The translations under genes were made by a program, and so were the position numbers. A DNA stretch of 64,000 bases from contig JAGMUV010000004.1 of NCBI GenBank assembly GCA_020744425.1, forward strand, positions 3,410,001 to 3,474,000. The letters are read 5' to 3'. The notes under the pieces were generated by a model. That model worked only from the letters and a program-made list of their open reading frames with translations, was not told where the DNA came from and did not search any database. Of the stretch, positions 47,865-59,800 are shown in pieces. The DNA comes from Dactylonectria macrodidyma (taxonomy: Eukaryota; Ascomycota; Sordariomycetes; Hypocreales; Nectriaceae). Position 1 is the stretch's first letter. Every line of letters begins with the position of its first letter.

Positions 47865-49490
47865 CGACTCTAGAAAAGGCTGCCTATTCGGCTGCTTCTA
47901 ATGAGGATACTGGTTAGATCATCTTCACTACCTGTGGCCATTCGTCACGCTTTATACAATTGAGCAACGCAACTTGGTCAGTGGATGAGAATGTTCGCAA
48001 TTTCGGACCATGTCTCTTGACGCTCTGTCCGGAGATTACGCCTGGCTCCTCCATCCCGAAGACGTTGAGTTTCGGGGCAAAGGGCGACGAGCCGTGGCGG
48101 TTGAGGTTGTGAGTTGACTAGCCCTTGCGTTTACACCAGGGGAAGATTTGCAAGCGGCCTCGGACCATCACCCAATCAGTGTATATCATGATACCATATG
48201 ATCATATCCTGACGCGTGCGTATTCAGCGCGGTTTGAAACTGCACATGGCAGGGTGATCTGCAAATGCCAAATTGCAGAGTAGCGCTCGGTGCTCAATGG
48301 GCCGACAAACGAGGTCAGTTGACTTCCACGCTCAGCATAGTAATGGCTTGGTTCGAAGCACATAGTAGGTCAACTGTCCGTTCGCCATTGTCTTGGCCCT
48401 TTTGTCTATTGACGCCATAGGGAAGCGAACCAATTAACAGATCGTGTGGGTCAACCCCATGTCTCACCCCCCGCATGCGGAGAATCATGAAAAGGACTTG
48501 CCACCAATCGGGCCCAGCCATCCTCTCTACATGTGTCTCTCAAAGAGGGGTATTCGGAGGAAGCTTTCCTTCGGGAAAATATTGACTTCATCCGGACGGC
48601 CGGCATCGCCCTGATCGCTCCAGGCTAGACGAAGGCGTGACGGACGGCTGACTCTTCATGCAGTGTGATATTAAGGGGCTTGTCTAGATAAACTTTGTTC
48701 ACCAGATTATGACGTGAAAGCCTCCCCCCCCCCCTTTTTTTTTTTTTTTTTTTTTGGAACATGGCTCAATCGACAAAACTGTATGGCGAATACTTTTAAC
48801 ATAGCACTTCATTTAAGGTATTCATCAACCACACCCTGAAGTGACGGCTCGGACCGGCGGGGTCGATACTTTTCCCAGTCCAAATCATGGAGTCGTCCTC
48901 GGGAAGTGACTAGTTGTTGCGCGTAATGCTCACATATTTATTAGAGTTATGTGTGCTTCTGGGTTCCGTTCGGCTCATTTTAGGGATGACGGCGCGCGGA
49001 AGCTTTGCTAATAGCAGTTGAATAAATGGTGGATTGAAGTAGTGAATGAACTTTGCGAAGTGAGCGCCTGCCTAATAGTGGAAGATTTGGAAGAGTTTCG
49101 AGGCCATGAGAGTATCTCCTCCCGTGGGACTTTATTCTGGATGTGCGCAGCAGAAACTCCACAACGAATCCCGAGGTCTAGAAACCCTCACAAATTTACG
49201 AATGGCTACCGACTTCAGTTGCGGGTGGATTCCGAGTTTTTTTGTGAGTTCGGAAAGCGCTGTTCTATTCCGCCTGCCACTAAGAGCGGCCCGCCAATCG
49301 CCATCTTCGCACTCCAATGGAATGTTGCCAACTACCGATTGCCCCTCATCTTAATTGCCGAGGACTCCTAAGAGAATGGCGGGATTGAAATACTCTTTTG
49401 TCCATTGATGGAACATCTTGGAGATTTCACAATCCCAATAACCGTATCTCATTGGCTTGAATCTCATCTCAAGATACTGTGCAAGTAATT
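47865..49490. other. Intergenic region, divergent promoters of the PL26 and FMN dehydrogenase genes
   Basis: About 1.6 kb between two divergent genes. Small open frames here have no recognisable product. The only clear feature is a run of C followed by a long run of T at 48,725-48,756. No tRNA or other RNA gene was seen. Confidence 0.5.
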
Positions 49491-51063
49491 ATGGTTTCAA
49501 AAGTCTCCCCAAACGAACTCATCCTCCACAACAAGCGCGACGATGTTTGGATTGTTATTAATGGACACGTCTATGATATGACAGAATTTGCACCCGAACA
49601 TCCAGGAGGGCCCGAAAGTGAGTTGGAGTCTGTAAATTGACAATAGTGTGGTCATGTTACTAACCAACTGTTTAACGTAGTCATTTATCAATTCGCTGGG
49701 CGAGATGCCTCTGATGAGTACAACAGCATTCATGCACCTTCTTTAATCCAGAAAAGCCTCAAAACGCATCACCAACTCGGTCCTCTCGACATTTCAAATT
49801 CCTTGCCTCAGTTGAAGAAGGATGAACAAGAACTGAGTCTTGATGCTCCAAGCCCAAGTACGCTAAAGCCAGCCTTGGACAAGATAATCAACTTGCACGA
49901 TTTCGAGAGCGCCGCCGCCTTGACACTGTCTAAGAAAGCTTGGGCTTACATACAGGGGGCGGCAAATGACAACTTTACACGAGATGCGAACTCGGCCTTC
50001 TTGAATAAGATCTGGCTTCGACCGTCAGTGATGCGGAACGTTGGCAATGTTAGCACGAAAACGAGACTCTTCGGATGTCAACTTGACTTGCCTGTCTTCA
50101 TTTCGCCGACCGGTGCAGTTCGGACCGCCGGGCCAGAGGGGGAGCTAGCTTTAGCAAGAGGGGCAGCGAGCATGGGGATTATCCAATGCATTGCTACCCC
50201 GGCCTCCTATCCACACGAAGAGATCATTGAGGCTACTCCTCAACATGCTTGGTTTCAACTCTACCTCAACAAGGACAAGGCAAAGTCCCAGGAGCTTTTA
50301 CGGCTTATGACATCCTCAGGAAAGATCAAGGCGATCTTCGTCACAGCAGATTTACCAATCGTGTCGAAACGCGAAGCTGACGAGCGGGCTAAAGCGAGCA
50401 ATGCAGTTGAAGAAGCTAGGACGGCTCCGGACTGGAAAGGCGCCGGACTGGCACGCCAAACTGGTTCTTTCATAGACCCGACATTGAACTGGGCCGATTT
50501 GACCTGGCTGCGTCAACACACTACTTTGCCAATTGTGGTGAAAGGTATACAACGCTGGGAAGATGCCAAACTTGCGATGCAGAATGGTTGTCAAGGTATT
50601 GTTCTCAGCAATCATGGAGGGCGAGCGGCCGACGGCGTATCGCCCACTATAATTCTCTTGTTAGAACTGCATCGCAATTGTCCAGAAGTGTTTTCAGCCT
50701 TGGAAGTCTTGATTGATGGTGGTTTTCGAAGAGGCTCAGATGTGGTTAAGGCGGTCTGCCTTGGAGCTTCAGCAGTTGGTCTTGGAAGACCATTTGTATA
50801 CGCCGTTAATTATGGCCAAGATGGCGTGAACCACGCAGTTGACAGTAAGATCTATCTAGGTGATGGAAAACTATGTGTTTATGCTAACTTATGGCTCAGT
50901 TCTCCGAGATGAAATTGAAACGGCTATGCGCCTTTGTGGTATGACGGATCTGATGGAAGATGCCCATCCAGATTACGTCAACACAACCAACATCGATCAC
51001 TGTGTCCTCAGAGGTGGACATCCATATGCTAGGAAGGCGCGAAAACCGAACTCCAGACTTTGA
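49491..51063 (+). CDS. Cytochrome b5 - FMN 2-hydroxyacid dehydrogenase (flavocytochrome b2-like), peroxisomal
   Basis: Three exons are inferred: 49491-49617, 49681-50844 and 50900-51063, giving 484 residues. The introns (63 and 55 bp) have GTGAGT and GTAAGA donors, CTAAC-type branch sites and AG ends, and the splices restore the family frame. The N-terminal cytochrome b5 domain has the heme motif EHPGG (near residue 38) and the second His in YNSIHAP. The FMN domain follows, with WFQLY, VVKG, SNHGGR (active-site His and Arg), [11 protein letters not shown] and GRPFVYA. Family knowledge: such enzymes oxidise L-lactate or other 2-hydroxyacids. The protein ends in SRL, a type 1 peroxisome signal, and has no mitochondrial presequence, unlike yeast cytochrome b2. 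Substrate is unknown; an Ala pair follows NHGGR where relatives have other residues. Confidence 0.85.
49618..49680 (+). other. Intron 1 of the FMN dehydrogenase gene
   Basis: 63 bp, GTGAGT donor, TTACTAACC branch region and TAG end. Removing it joins HPGGPE to the second half of the cytochrome b5 domain ([13 protein letters not shown]). Confidence 0.85.
50845..50899 (+). other. Intron 2 of the FMN dehydrogenase gene
   Basis: 55 bp, GTAAGA donor, TGCTAACTTA branch region and CAG end. Removing it joins GVNHAVD to [14 protein letters not shown], which is the expected C-terminal helix of FMN dehydrogenases. Without splicing the frame would end early at 50912. Confidence 0.85.
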
Positions 51064-51244
51064 AGGCTGGCATCGAGAGCTGGGTGAATGAAACGATGCT
51101 ACAGTGGCTCAAACCTTCCTTTCGATGTTATGATTTGATGTTCTCACTCAGTATACTCTACAACACTGGCAAAAAAGAGTCTTATCATTACCCAATCAAA
51201 ATTTGTCAAATTGAATGATCCATCTATGAAGTAGCTCACTTTGC

Positions 51245-52352
51245 TTACTGAGGATACTTGTTAGCGATCCTATTGTATTCGTTTTGAGTCAACGGAGTGA
51301 CTGATCCATGCTTCAAGCCAGCGGGAAAGCCAGAGTTATCAGACGCAACCCAACTTGGAGACAAGATATTCGAAGTCTCGAAGGGTACATATTGCGTGTA
51401 GTCATCCAAAAGTAGGTGGTAAAGGCCAGGCGTCAGGTTGTCAGCGAATGACGCTGGGCCTTCAAGTGGACTCTGATTGCGGACGTATCCTGGAATTCGA
51501 GTCCAGCTTCCGAACAACCCTTCAGTTGTCTTCTCCTGATACACCTGATTTGTGGTCTCATTCTTGAGAAATCTGACAAAGGCACCGGGGGTGCCAAGAT
51601 ACTGGAATTCCTGATCAATCAAGGGGGTGCTTGCAAGAGCCAGGTAGTCAGACGGAGCGCTGAACGTGACAAAGTCCCGAGTTGTGGCGTAGCGGATCCT
51701 ATCCAGACCTGCGGTGCCAGCGTGGCTTGTATCTGAGGGGTCGTACAAACGAGAAGCCCAGAAGACATAATATTGCTCAGTCGCATCGTCCCAGACGGCT
51801 GATGGTGCCCAAACCATGCCGGCTGTGTCATTTTCGACACTAATGAGTGAGATTAGTTGAAGACACTACTAAGTATGTCAAGCAATACATACATTTGCAA
51901 CGTAGACTCGGACCAATCGACGAGGTTGGATGACTTCCAGACAACAATGCCGCGGCTGCCGTGTCTTGTAGCCCAATCCCACGAGAAGCCAGAGGCATTG
52001 ATGTCAAGGTCTAGGCCAGGCAAATGGATCAGTCGTGGTCGGGGTGCGTGTCATATTGAGACGTACCAGTTGCAATTGTGAAATACTCGGATCGAGCAGA
52101 ATTTGTAGTGAGGAAGATATCTCTCACACCTTTGGTGCCAACAGTCGATGCGAGGATTGAGTTACCACTGTTCAAGAATCTGAAGCTTGATGCACTGTTG
52201 CCATTGGATAGGTGCCACTGCAATTGAGGGTTGGCATCGCTGAAGGTTGAGATGAGATACCCAACAAATTTCGTGCCTTGGCGGGGCGTGGGACTGCCGG
52301 CGACCAAGGCAGCGGAGAATGCAGCCGTAAGAATCGAGATCAGTTGCATCAT
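51245..52352 (-). CDS. Secreted glycoside hydrolase, GH43-like
   Basis: Three exons on the minus strand are inferred: 52352-52067, 52010-51893 and 51839-51245, giving 332 residues. The start at 52352 gives a signal peptide ([19 protein letters not shown]). A Met 54 bp further upstream is in frame but adds a charged leader that fits secretion worse. Exon joins give [20 protein letters not shown] and [20 protein letters not shown], both characteristic of a fungal GH43-type five-bladed propeller protein. Further motifs are [27 protein letters not shown] and [12 protein letters not shown]43 enzymes mostly release arabinose or xylose from plant polysaccharide side chains, and a role on pectic arabinan beside the PL26 lyase would fit. 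The exact specificity cannot be read from the sequence, and I could not assign the catalytic acids with certainty. Confidence 0.8.
51840..51892 (-). other. Intron 2 of the GH43-like gene
   Basis: 53 bp on the minus strand, GTATGT donor (51887-51892), an AACTAATCTCAC branch region and TAG end. The splice completes an Ile codon. Confidence 0.8.
52011..52066 (-). other. Intron 1 of the GH43-like gene
   Basis: 56 bp on the minus strand, GTACGT donor and CTAG end. The splice completes an Asp codon in IATDLDINA. Confidence 0.8.
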
Positions 52353-55203
52353 GAGGTCTTGTTGTATTCGAATTGTTTTCCTGAGACTGTAAGCGTTTCG
52401 CATCACTGCATTGGAATTTTTGAAATAGGAGCACCGGCCTTAAATAGCTGTCATAGGTTATCTTAAAATTTTCCCATGAGCAACTTACTTCTGTGCCCTA
52501 CTCGGCATTCGAACTAGCTACTCAATATCTTTGGTGCGGCTGCAAGATCGCTCATTGTGGAGATTTTAGAACAACACATGGTTCAGTTGCATCCCTAAGT
52601 GCGGAGGATCAGCAGTCTGGGGTGAGTACCCTGAATATGATTGGCACGGCTGACTGCAGCGACTTAAGCATTCATGTAGTCAGTCTCAAAACACTTTGAC
52701 CCGCGAATGATACCCACAAGGGCGGGCACACACCGGACCGTCGCAAAGCTACGTCATCTTCGTCTGACTCTCAAGTCTCTGAATTAATATTATACAGTAA
52801 GGTGTGGTTGATGCCACCGCTTTGATCTACAGCACAGTCGGACGTGAATTTACAGCAATGTACGGCCGCCTTTAGTTTGATTACGTACATGATTCCATGT
52901 AATCCTAGACTCAAATAGGGGGGTGTGGATATGTGTAGAATGCCTATTATGCAATCCCTGTAGTTACCTGTCATTGGCGGGGAAACTACTCAAAGACGGC
53001 TGAAAAGCTGCCAGGGGATGGTAAAGTCAATGCTCGGAAGAGGCCAAATCGGGATTCATGATCCATAGAACTCGTATGCGTACGCAGTGTCGAATCATCA
53101 GTGGGGAAAATGGCGGCATGTCCATCCTCAGTTGTCAAGACTCAAAAACATGAGGAATGGGGTTGAGTCTTCACTCACATGTGATGGTGTAGCTAACAAT
53201 TTTGTGCGATTCATTTCTGTAATCGGCGGACCGAAGGCAATTTAGCTCAGCACCCTGGCCTTAGTGCGCGAATTTGGGCCAGGATTTGTGTGCCTACTTG
53301 CAAGGTTCAAGGTACCTTGAGCATCCAGTTGGCAAGTACGTCATAAACATTACGAGATGGATCCGTCAAGAAGTAGCATAGACGTTGGCCGAAGATAGCT
53401 ATTGCTGCAAAATGGGTATTTTGGCATGTATTCAACGTCTTATTGAAGTTCCTTAAAAAAAAAAAAAAAAAAGACTAAGGTACCAAGTCGATACTGAACT
53501 GTGTGGTGAAATAATCAAGTCCGCACTAGATCACTTCACCCGGCATTTTAATACCATTAATGGGGTAGAGGTTTGGGGGGGGGGGGGGCGATTAATAGGT
53601 CTTGAGGGAGGCAAATATGAAGCTTCAACTAGTTGAAATGTTGCTTAAGGCAAATGCGTCAAGTGAACGGGTTCGTTAGTTGTGAAGTGTTGATGTTTAG
53701 ATTCACGCCGGCAGAGAAGGCTAAGACAAAGCAGACAAGATGAATGATTGCAACTTGCCTACAAAGCGCCCTGAATGGATTTCACTTTGAATCTCGAACT
53801 GTTGTATCCTCCGCCACTGGGGTAGTGCTAGAACCAGGCGCATGAGGACTTAGGTTTTCAGAGCGGGCAAAAACGTGTTGAGGACTGGTAAGGTCACGCA
53901 TGCTCACTACACAGGCAGGCCTCTGGGGCATGGCTCCAGCCACGTTCTAGGTCAGGTATTTCATGCAGCGATATACTTTGCAAAATGCATCGGGGCGGCT
54001 GTGGACAGAGCAAGCCTACCAAACAGGCACTAGCGTAAAGACGTCAAATTTGGCGGCATTGTTAAAACCGCAATGAGAAAGGAAGCAGGGAAGAGATGAT
54101 AAACTCTCCTAAGGAATCATTGTACTCCTCGATCCCATCTTCAACCCTGTATTTTACGAGTCAACCAGTTCTGGGTGAGTGCTAACGACGATGCTCGCGA
54201 AATCGCTGCTAACAACACGATGTTTTCTGTGTCCCCCTCTATTCCTGTTAACAATTGAGGTCCAACCTACAACAATCACTAGATTTAATGCTTACTGCGA
54301 TGTATTATAGGGGAAGTAAGGAACTGCCTCTTGGCCTGCTACTGTGCTATGAAGTCATGATGTTCATTCCCATCCTTTAAGTTGATTTTGGCTATTTGTT
54401 GTGTATTGGACCCTTCCCTCTAAATTGCATTACAGCATAGCTAGCTGAGAAGCCTCAATGTTATGGGAATTGCCCTTCAATAAAGAACCACTGCACCACT
54501 TAATCGCCGTTACCGGTGGGACTCTGTTTATTGTCGTTCCTTAGCTGAGTTTGTAGCCTTGGACTTGTGCATTCTTAACTATAGACGTGGAATATCCGAC
54601 CTCCATCAACAGTTCGAGTTATCCAAGAACTGAATTTACACTCCCCATTATCTCCATACGTCCGAGATGCAATTGAGGGATTATACAGTCAGTACCTTTC
54701 TACCTAGAAACACACTCGACGGCGGACGTAAGATTCCGACTAGATGTCTGCCACTACCATAGACTGAATACATCACGAACAACTCAAAACAAGCCAACAA
54801 TTTCCTAAATATACAGCGATGGAATTAATGTCCTACCCAGATGTGATGTGCGTAAGAACGATGAATAATCTACATGAGCTATGTGCGACCTATTCAGATT
54901 TGTTTCTTGCAGTCTGTCGTATCGCTTTGTGAGAGACATTCATTTGAACAAGTCGATCCAATAGGATCTACTGAGAGCAAAACATACGTGAGAAAACTCA
55001 CGTATGGCATAGCTTGTAGGATGCAGTTTGATCGACTCTTGAGGATGTCGCGAGTACCTTTGCTTCTTTAGTGAGTCGTCTCAATTCTGCGTCGATTACG
55101 GTATGATGTAGATTTATCCGGCGCACAAGGTAGAGAATTATAATATAAAACAGGGGAGTCATGAAAATACTATCGTGCAACTTATATGGGTATCGTCATT
55201 TGG
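52353..55203. other. 2.85-kb stretch without a recognised gene
   Basis: Frames are short and unlike known proteins, and composition is normal rather than RIP-like. A poly(A) run (about 53,455-53,473) and a poly(G) run (about 53,575-53,588) are present. The region must hold the promoter of the GH43-like gene on its left side and the terminator of the aldehyde dehydrogenase gene on its right. Confidence 0.5.
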
Positions 55204-56733
55204 TTACAGCTTGGCGAACACGCCCTTACACGCGCCCTTGCCGAGCTGTACGAGCGTGCTCTTAGTCCTCATATAGGCTTGGATTCCCTCAAGACCATTC
55301 TCAACCCCAACACCGCTCATCTTCCACCCACCCACTGGCATCTCGGCAGGAGACTCACCCCAGGTGTTGATCCAAGTAATTCCAGCGTCGAGTTTCTTGA
55401 CTACCTCTTGAGCTAAGCCGACATTAGATGAGACAACACCAGCGGCCAAGCCCATGGGTGTGTCATTGGCTCTCTCGATAAGTGATGGGAGCCAATCTGT
55501 AGGATCCATACCGGCAGTCTTGTAGGGTAGGATGCACATGACAGGACCAAAGATCTCCTCGCGGGTGATGCGCATCTCATCAGTGCAGTCGGTAAAGATG
55601 ACAGGGGGAACCCAGAAGCCCTCAGCCGTTGGCAATACCTTCTGCGCGGCGAGAGAACCGTCATAGAGGACTCTGGCCCGATCGACATCTCTGCCATGCT
55701 GAATGTACATCTTGACCTTTTCCTGCTGTGGGGCGCTGACCATGGGGCCGAAGTTTGTCTTTTCGTCCCTGGGCAAACCCATGCGAAGGCCATCGCGACA
55801 TCTCTCAATCAGGGCTGCCTCCACCTTGCTCAGTAGAGAATCGGGGACGAAGACACGGGTTCCATTTGTGCACACTTGGCCAGTGGAGAAGAAGTTGGCA
55901 ACCATGGCAACATCGGCAGCCTCATCGACGTCTGCGTCTGGCAGGATAACGAGAGGGCTCTTGCCGCCAAGCTCCATGGTGATGCCCTTCATGCCCTTCG
56001 CAGCCTCACTGGCGACCTTGCTGCCGGTGCTAACCTGGCCAGTGAAGCTCACCTTGGCAATGCCTTCGTGAGCGACTAGGGGCGCGCCAACGCTGGGCCC
56101 GTCGCCATAGACAACGTTGAAGACACCGGGTGGCACGCCAGCCTCGATGTAGATTTCAGCGAGGGTGTTTGCGTGGAGAGGAGTTACCTCGCTGGGCTTG
56201 TACACCATGCAATTTCCAGCGGCGAGACACGGCGCCGACTTCCACAAGGCAATCTGGATGGGGTAGTTCCAGGCACCGATGCCGGCACATACGCCGAGAG
56301 GCTCATGGCTGGTGAGGACGAAGGCATCGGCGCGTAGGCGGGTGTGATGCCCTGGGACGCTGCCAGCAACGAGGTGACCATAGTATTCAAGGACGTCCGC
56401 GCCGGTGACGACATCGACAGTGGATGTTTCGGACCAGGCTTTTCCGGTGTCGAGGGTTTCGGTGAGGGCGAGCTCGTCGTTGCGCTTTCGGAGGATGGCG
56501 GCGGCGCGGAGCAGGATTTCGGAGCGGCGCGGAGCTGGGGTCTGGGACCACTCGGGGAAGGCAGCTTGGGCAGCAGCAATGGTGTCATTGAGCTGGGTAG
56601 GAGTGGTGGTGTAGATTGTTGCGAGGGGCTTTGCAGTGCTGGGATCGACTGAAGTGAAGGTGGACGCGGAGGATGAGGATTCGGGTTGCGACCGGCCCGA
56701 GTGGAATGTGTGGATTTCGTTTGGGAAGGTCAT
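55204..56733 (-). CDS. Betaine-aldehyde dehydrogenase, peroxisomal
   Basis: 509 residues without introns, using the Met at 56733 (MTFPNEIHTFHSGRSQ). The frame stays open upstream to 56964, but that part is a Ser-rich reading of a pyrimidine-rich leader and is probably not translated. Aldehyde dehydrogenase landmarks appear in order: GAWNYPIQI (Asn of the oxyanion hole), YKPSEVTP (cofactor Lys), FTGQVSTG (cofactor loop), MELGGKSPL (general base Glu) and FSTGQVCTNGTRVFV (catalytic Cys). The CTNGTRVFV form is typical of betaine-aldehyde dehydrogenases, which oxidise betaine aldehyde to glycine betaine with NAD(P)+. The C-terminal AKL is a type 1 peroxisome signal. The choline oxidase at 60571 is divergently transcribed and makes the substrate. 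Confidence 0.9.
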   Translation of the reverse strand: MTFPNEIHTFHSGRSQPESSSSASTFTSVDPSTAKPLATIYTTTPTQLNDTIAAAQAAFPEWSQTPAPRRSEILLRAAAILRKRNDELALTETLDTGKAWSETSTVDVVTGADVLEYYGHLVAGSVPGHHTRLRADAFVLTSHEPLGVCAGIGAWNYPIQIALWKSAPCLAAGNCMVYKPSEVTPLHANTLAEIYIEAGVPPGVFNVVYGDGPSVGAPLVAHEGIAKVSFTGQVSTGSKVASEAAKGMKGITMELGGKSPLVILPDADVDEAADVAMVANFFSTGQVCTNGTRVFVPDSLLSKVEAALIERCRDGLRMGLPRDEKTNFGPMVSAPQQEKVKMYIQHGRDVDRARVLYDGSLAAQKVLPTAEGFWVPPVIFTDCTDEMRITREEIFGPVMCILPYKTAGMDPTDWLPSLIERANDTPMGLAAGVVSSNVGLAQEVVKKLDAGITWINTWGESPAEMPVGGWKMSGVGVENGLEGIQAYMRTKSTLVQLGKGACKGVFAKL

Positions 56734-56759
56734 GATGGATGTGTTATGGGACGATCGAG

Positions 56760-56820
56760 AACGGGTTGAGGAAGATGAAAATGAAGAGGAAATGGAAGAG
56801 AAAGGGAGAGAAAAAAGGGC
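56760..56820 (-). promoter_or_regulatory. Pyrimidine-rich 5' leader of the betaine-aldehyde dehydrogenase gene
   Basis: The minus strand is almost continuous C and T (TCTCTCCCTTTCTCTTCC and similar) just upstream of the chosen start. CT-rich leaders are common in well-expressed genes of filamentous ascomycetes. This supports starting at 56733. Confidence 0.5.
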
Positions 56821-59800
56821 CCGAGGAAATTGATGGTTGACGAGGGCGCGATGGGTTACTCGCAGGTGGATGGACGGATGAATGCGAAGAATTTGTGACG
56901 GATACCACGATAGGTGGTAGCTTGCTTTAGATATGGCTGATGATGACGGCGAGGGGCGATACATAACAGCACCAATAGCGGTACGTACCAGAAGACTACC
57001 AATTGGCCAAGGGAATTGGGTGGCAAGAGAGCAATGGGTAAGTGTGATTACATAAGGACGGCGCTCTTAGTCTGGCTGGAGCGCGATCTGATCGGGGGCA
57101 GAGATACGGTGAGATGTAATGTGATGCGGACGCAATGGAGATTCGATGGAGCGCTGGAGATGCGCCATGGAGGGGGGACTGGGTGGGTGGGTAGAGCAAG
57201 TGCCAGGACGAGGCGCCTCCTTGGCACTGCGGGCATGAATTGATCAATGAAAATGGGCCTGGAAAGGTCAAACATGGCCGAACAAGGCGTGGTAGCGCTC
57301 AAATGCCGAATGCTGGCCGAAGCGGGGCGGCCGGGGCTGATGCAGAGCTGAACAAGGTGAGTTCAGTACCAGCACGGTTGGGGATAAGAACAGCGACACA
57401 AGTCAAGGATGGATGGACAGATGACTCGGCTAGGCCGTGCTGACGTAGCGGAGCAGAGGTAGCTGATAGGGCTATTTGGCCATGCCACGATCACGGTATC
57501 GATGAATCAAGCAGACTATCTGCTTGCACGCGGCAATGCGCTCTCCCTTTGGCAAGGCTTGGCAGTCAGTGTTGAACAGGGTTGCACAAACTTCGTACTT
57601 TGTTGCACACCATTTGACAGGGGAAGGTAAACCAAAAGGACGAAAATGGGAAGAGGAATACGAATGCAATATCGCAAGTATTGACAAGTACCTTGGATAC
57701 TGTGCGCAGCAGACACTTACAGGTGCTCCATCCTATCTTGCCTTGCTTCATGGGACCTGAACGGTAGGCCGAGATATCTTCATGCAGATACAGACGCACA
57801 CGCAGCACCGCGCCGCCGACTCGACCGGGCCGGGAGTGGGGGGGTGGGTTACAGCCACCCGGTATTAAACAGCTAACCTATGAGAATGGCACTTGGAAGG
57901 CTACTGACTACTTACGGCGGGAGACGGGAGGAAACAAGAGAAAGCAAAAAAATTGAGAAAAAAAATTGAGAAAAAAAACCTCCTTTAAGCACCCCTGGAG
58001 ATATCCAGATAGAGGCGAGTTACAGGTTGCCAAGGTAGGCTGAAGATGCGGTACCAATGGCATGCAAAGTACGACTCGTTCCCATCAAATAGGCGCTAGT
58101 TTGCGGGGTCATTTAGTGGGCTCTCACGTCATGCTGGGTACGGGGTATCCATACGCATACAGTGCATATCGCAGCTTAACCCGCACTATGCATCAAGGAC
58201 GCGTCTTTGCCGCACTCCTGTGAAGCTGTTTGCCGCCGCAGCCAAGGCACGGCGGGAGAGGTCACAGAACGCCAACCGCTGAAACGAACCTGCTTGTGGG
58301 ATTTGGGCTAGTAAGCAATTGGGACAAGACCAACGACGCATTGACAAATCCTGAGGTCCCTCTAAGGTACCTGCCAATCAATTAACGAAAAAAAAAAGGC
58401 AATGAGTGGAGAGAGGCCGGATGGAAGAATATACGAAACGCTGGCAAAGTAAACGGGCCCGTATGTTAACGTTACAGTTTGCTGAAGAAAACCCACTGAG
58501 TACCGTACTTACTTTCAGCAGGAAAAAGAAAACCCAACCCACGTAACTTTCTACTAGCAAACAGGCCAACCACAACCATTACGACCATCGATTGTCGTCC
58601 TCACTTTCCTAACGTGTGCAAAGCCCGGCAGATGACACATGGCGAGGCACACATCGAGGTACACATCGAGGTGGAGGTGGAGAAATCGCCCTGCGTGTCC
58701 CTGCAGCTTCAGAACAGTAGCAGAAGCAAGAACAGGACCCTGCCTGCACACTGGCCTTCGGCGTGTGCCCTTAGAGAATTGATCGCCGAGAGAACCCAAG
58801 CCGCCAATGACGTCCCTCAATTCAGCTTCCATGAGGGACCAATTTTTTTTTCCTGTCATGATAACCTTTCCCCCACCAAGGCACGTACCTTGCCTTACGT
58901 ATCTCTCAAGACAAGACCGTCCTGAACGGACCCAGCGATACAGGGGACCCCAACCAAGGATAACGGCGGGCGCTTGGCGGGCGACGCGATCGCGGCCACC
59001 GGTTTGCACCGGTGCACGCAGGCGAAGCCCATGATACCGCTACACGCCGGCGGGGCGCCCTACGTCATTGGTCCCGATCCCCCGGCAGCCCTGTCAAAGG
59101 TGAAAGAAATGACCGTCTAGGCCAAGAAGGGCAAGTCACAGCGATACCAGGGAGGCTCATATGTTCGCCATAAACGGGTAACTTGGCCTATCTTCAACCT
59201 AGAAGGTGTGGTTGCTTTGGATGCCGGACTGCAGATGTGCCAAAACCGAATCCGGCATTCAACATTGCCTCGCCCAACTCGGCATCTCAGCCCGGACTCG
59301 CTCACGGTCGCCGCCGACTTGATACCTCGAAACATAGTCCTATCTTGCCATGCGCCTCCCTGCAACATGATGCGCAACGCGAAGCCGGAGAGGACTATCA
59401 TTATCAACCATGCACTAGCTCGTGTTAAAGCGACGGTGGTTGGAGGAGGATGAGGGGCCCGGGCACAGTGCGGATGGATTCGCACGCGGCAATAGCGGCC
59501 AAGACGGCGACGGAGGGTCTCGAGACGGCCACGCCCGACCGCCGAGCAACGACGCAGACGGCACCCACCGTGGATCCATGCCGTAGAACCGTACGACAAG
59601 AGGGGCCTGTTCGGTAAATACTGTTCGGTAGCTGTGTGTACATGCCGCAACTGCGGTACCGATGGGGGGCTAGGCTGCCAGGGACTGGCTGTGTTGTCTC
59701 AGCAGCTCGAATAATGGTTGCAACCGCAAATAACTGAGCAAGACGCTGGGCAGGCCGTACAGTGCCGTACTGGAACGGCCGGAAACAGGCCATCAACTCG

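Noticed and set aside
49018..49371. Small plus-strand frame of 117 residues upstream of the FMN dehydrogenase gene
   Set aside because: Overlapping frames on both strands are equally open, and nothing in the translation resembles a known protein.
56734..56964. N-terminal extension of the betaine-aldehyde dehydrogenase as a mitochondrial presequence
   Set aside because: It is the reading of a pyrimidine-rich leader (long Ser runs). The Met at 56733 starts a normal-length family member, and the protein ends in a peroxisome signal.
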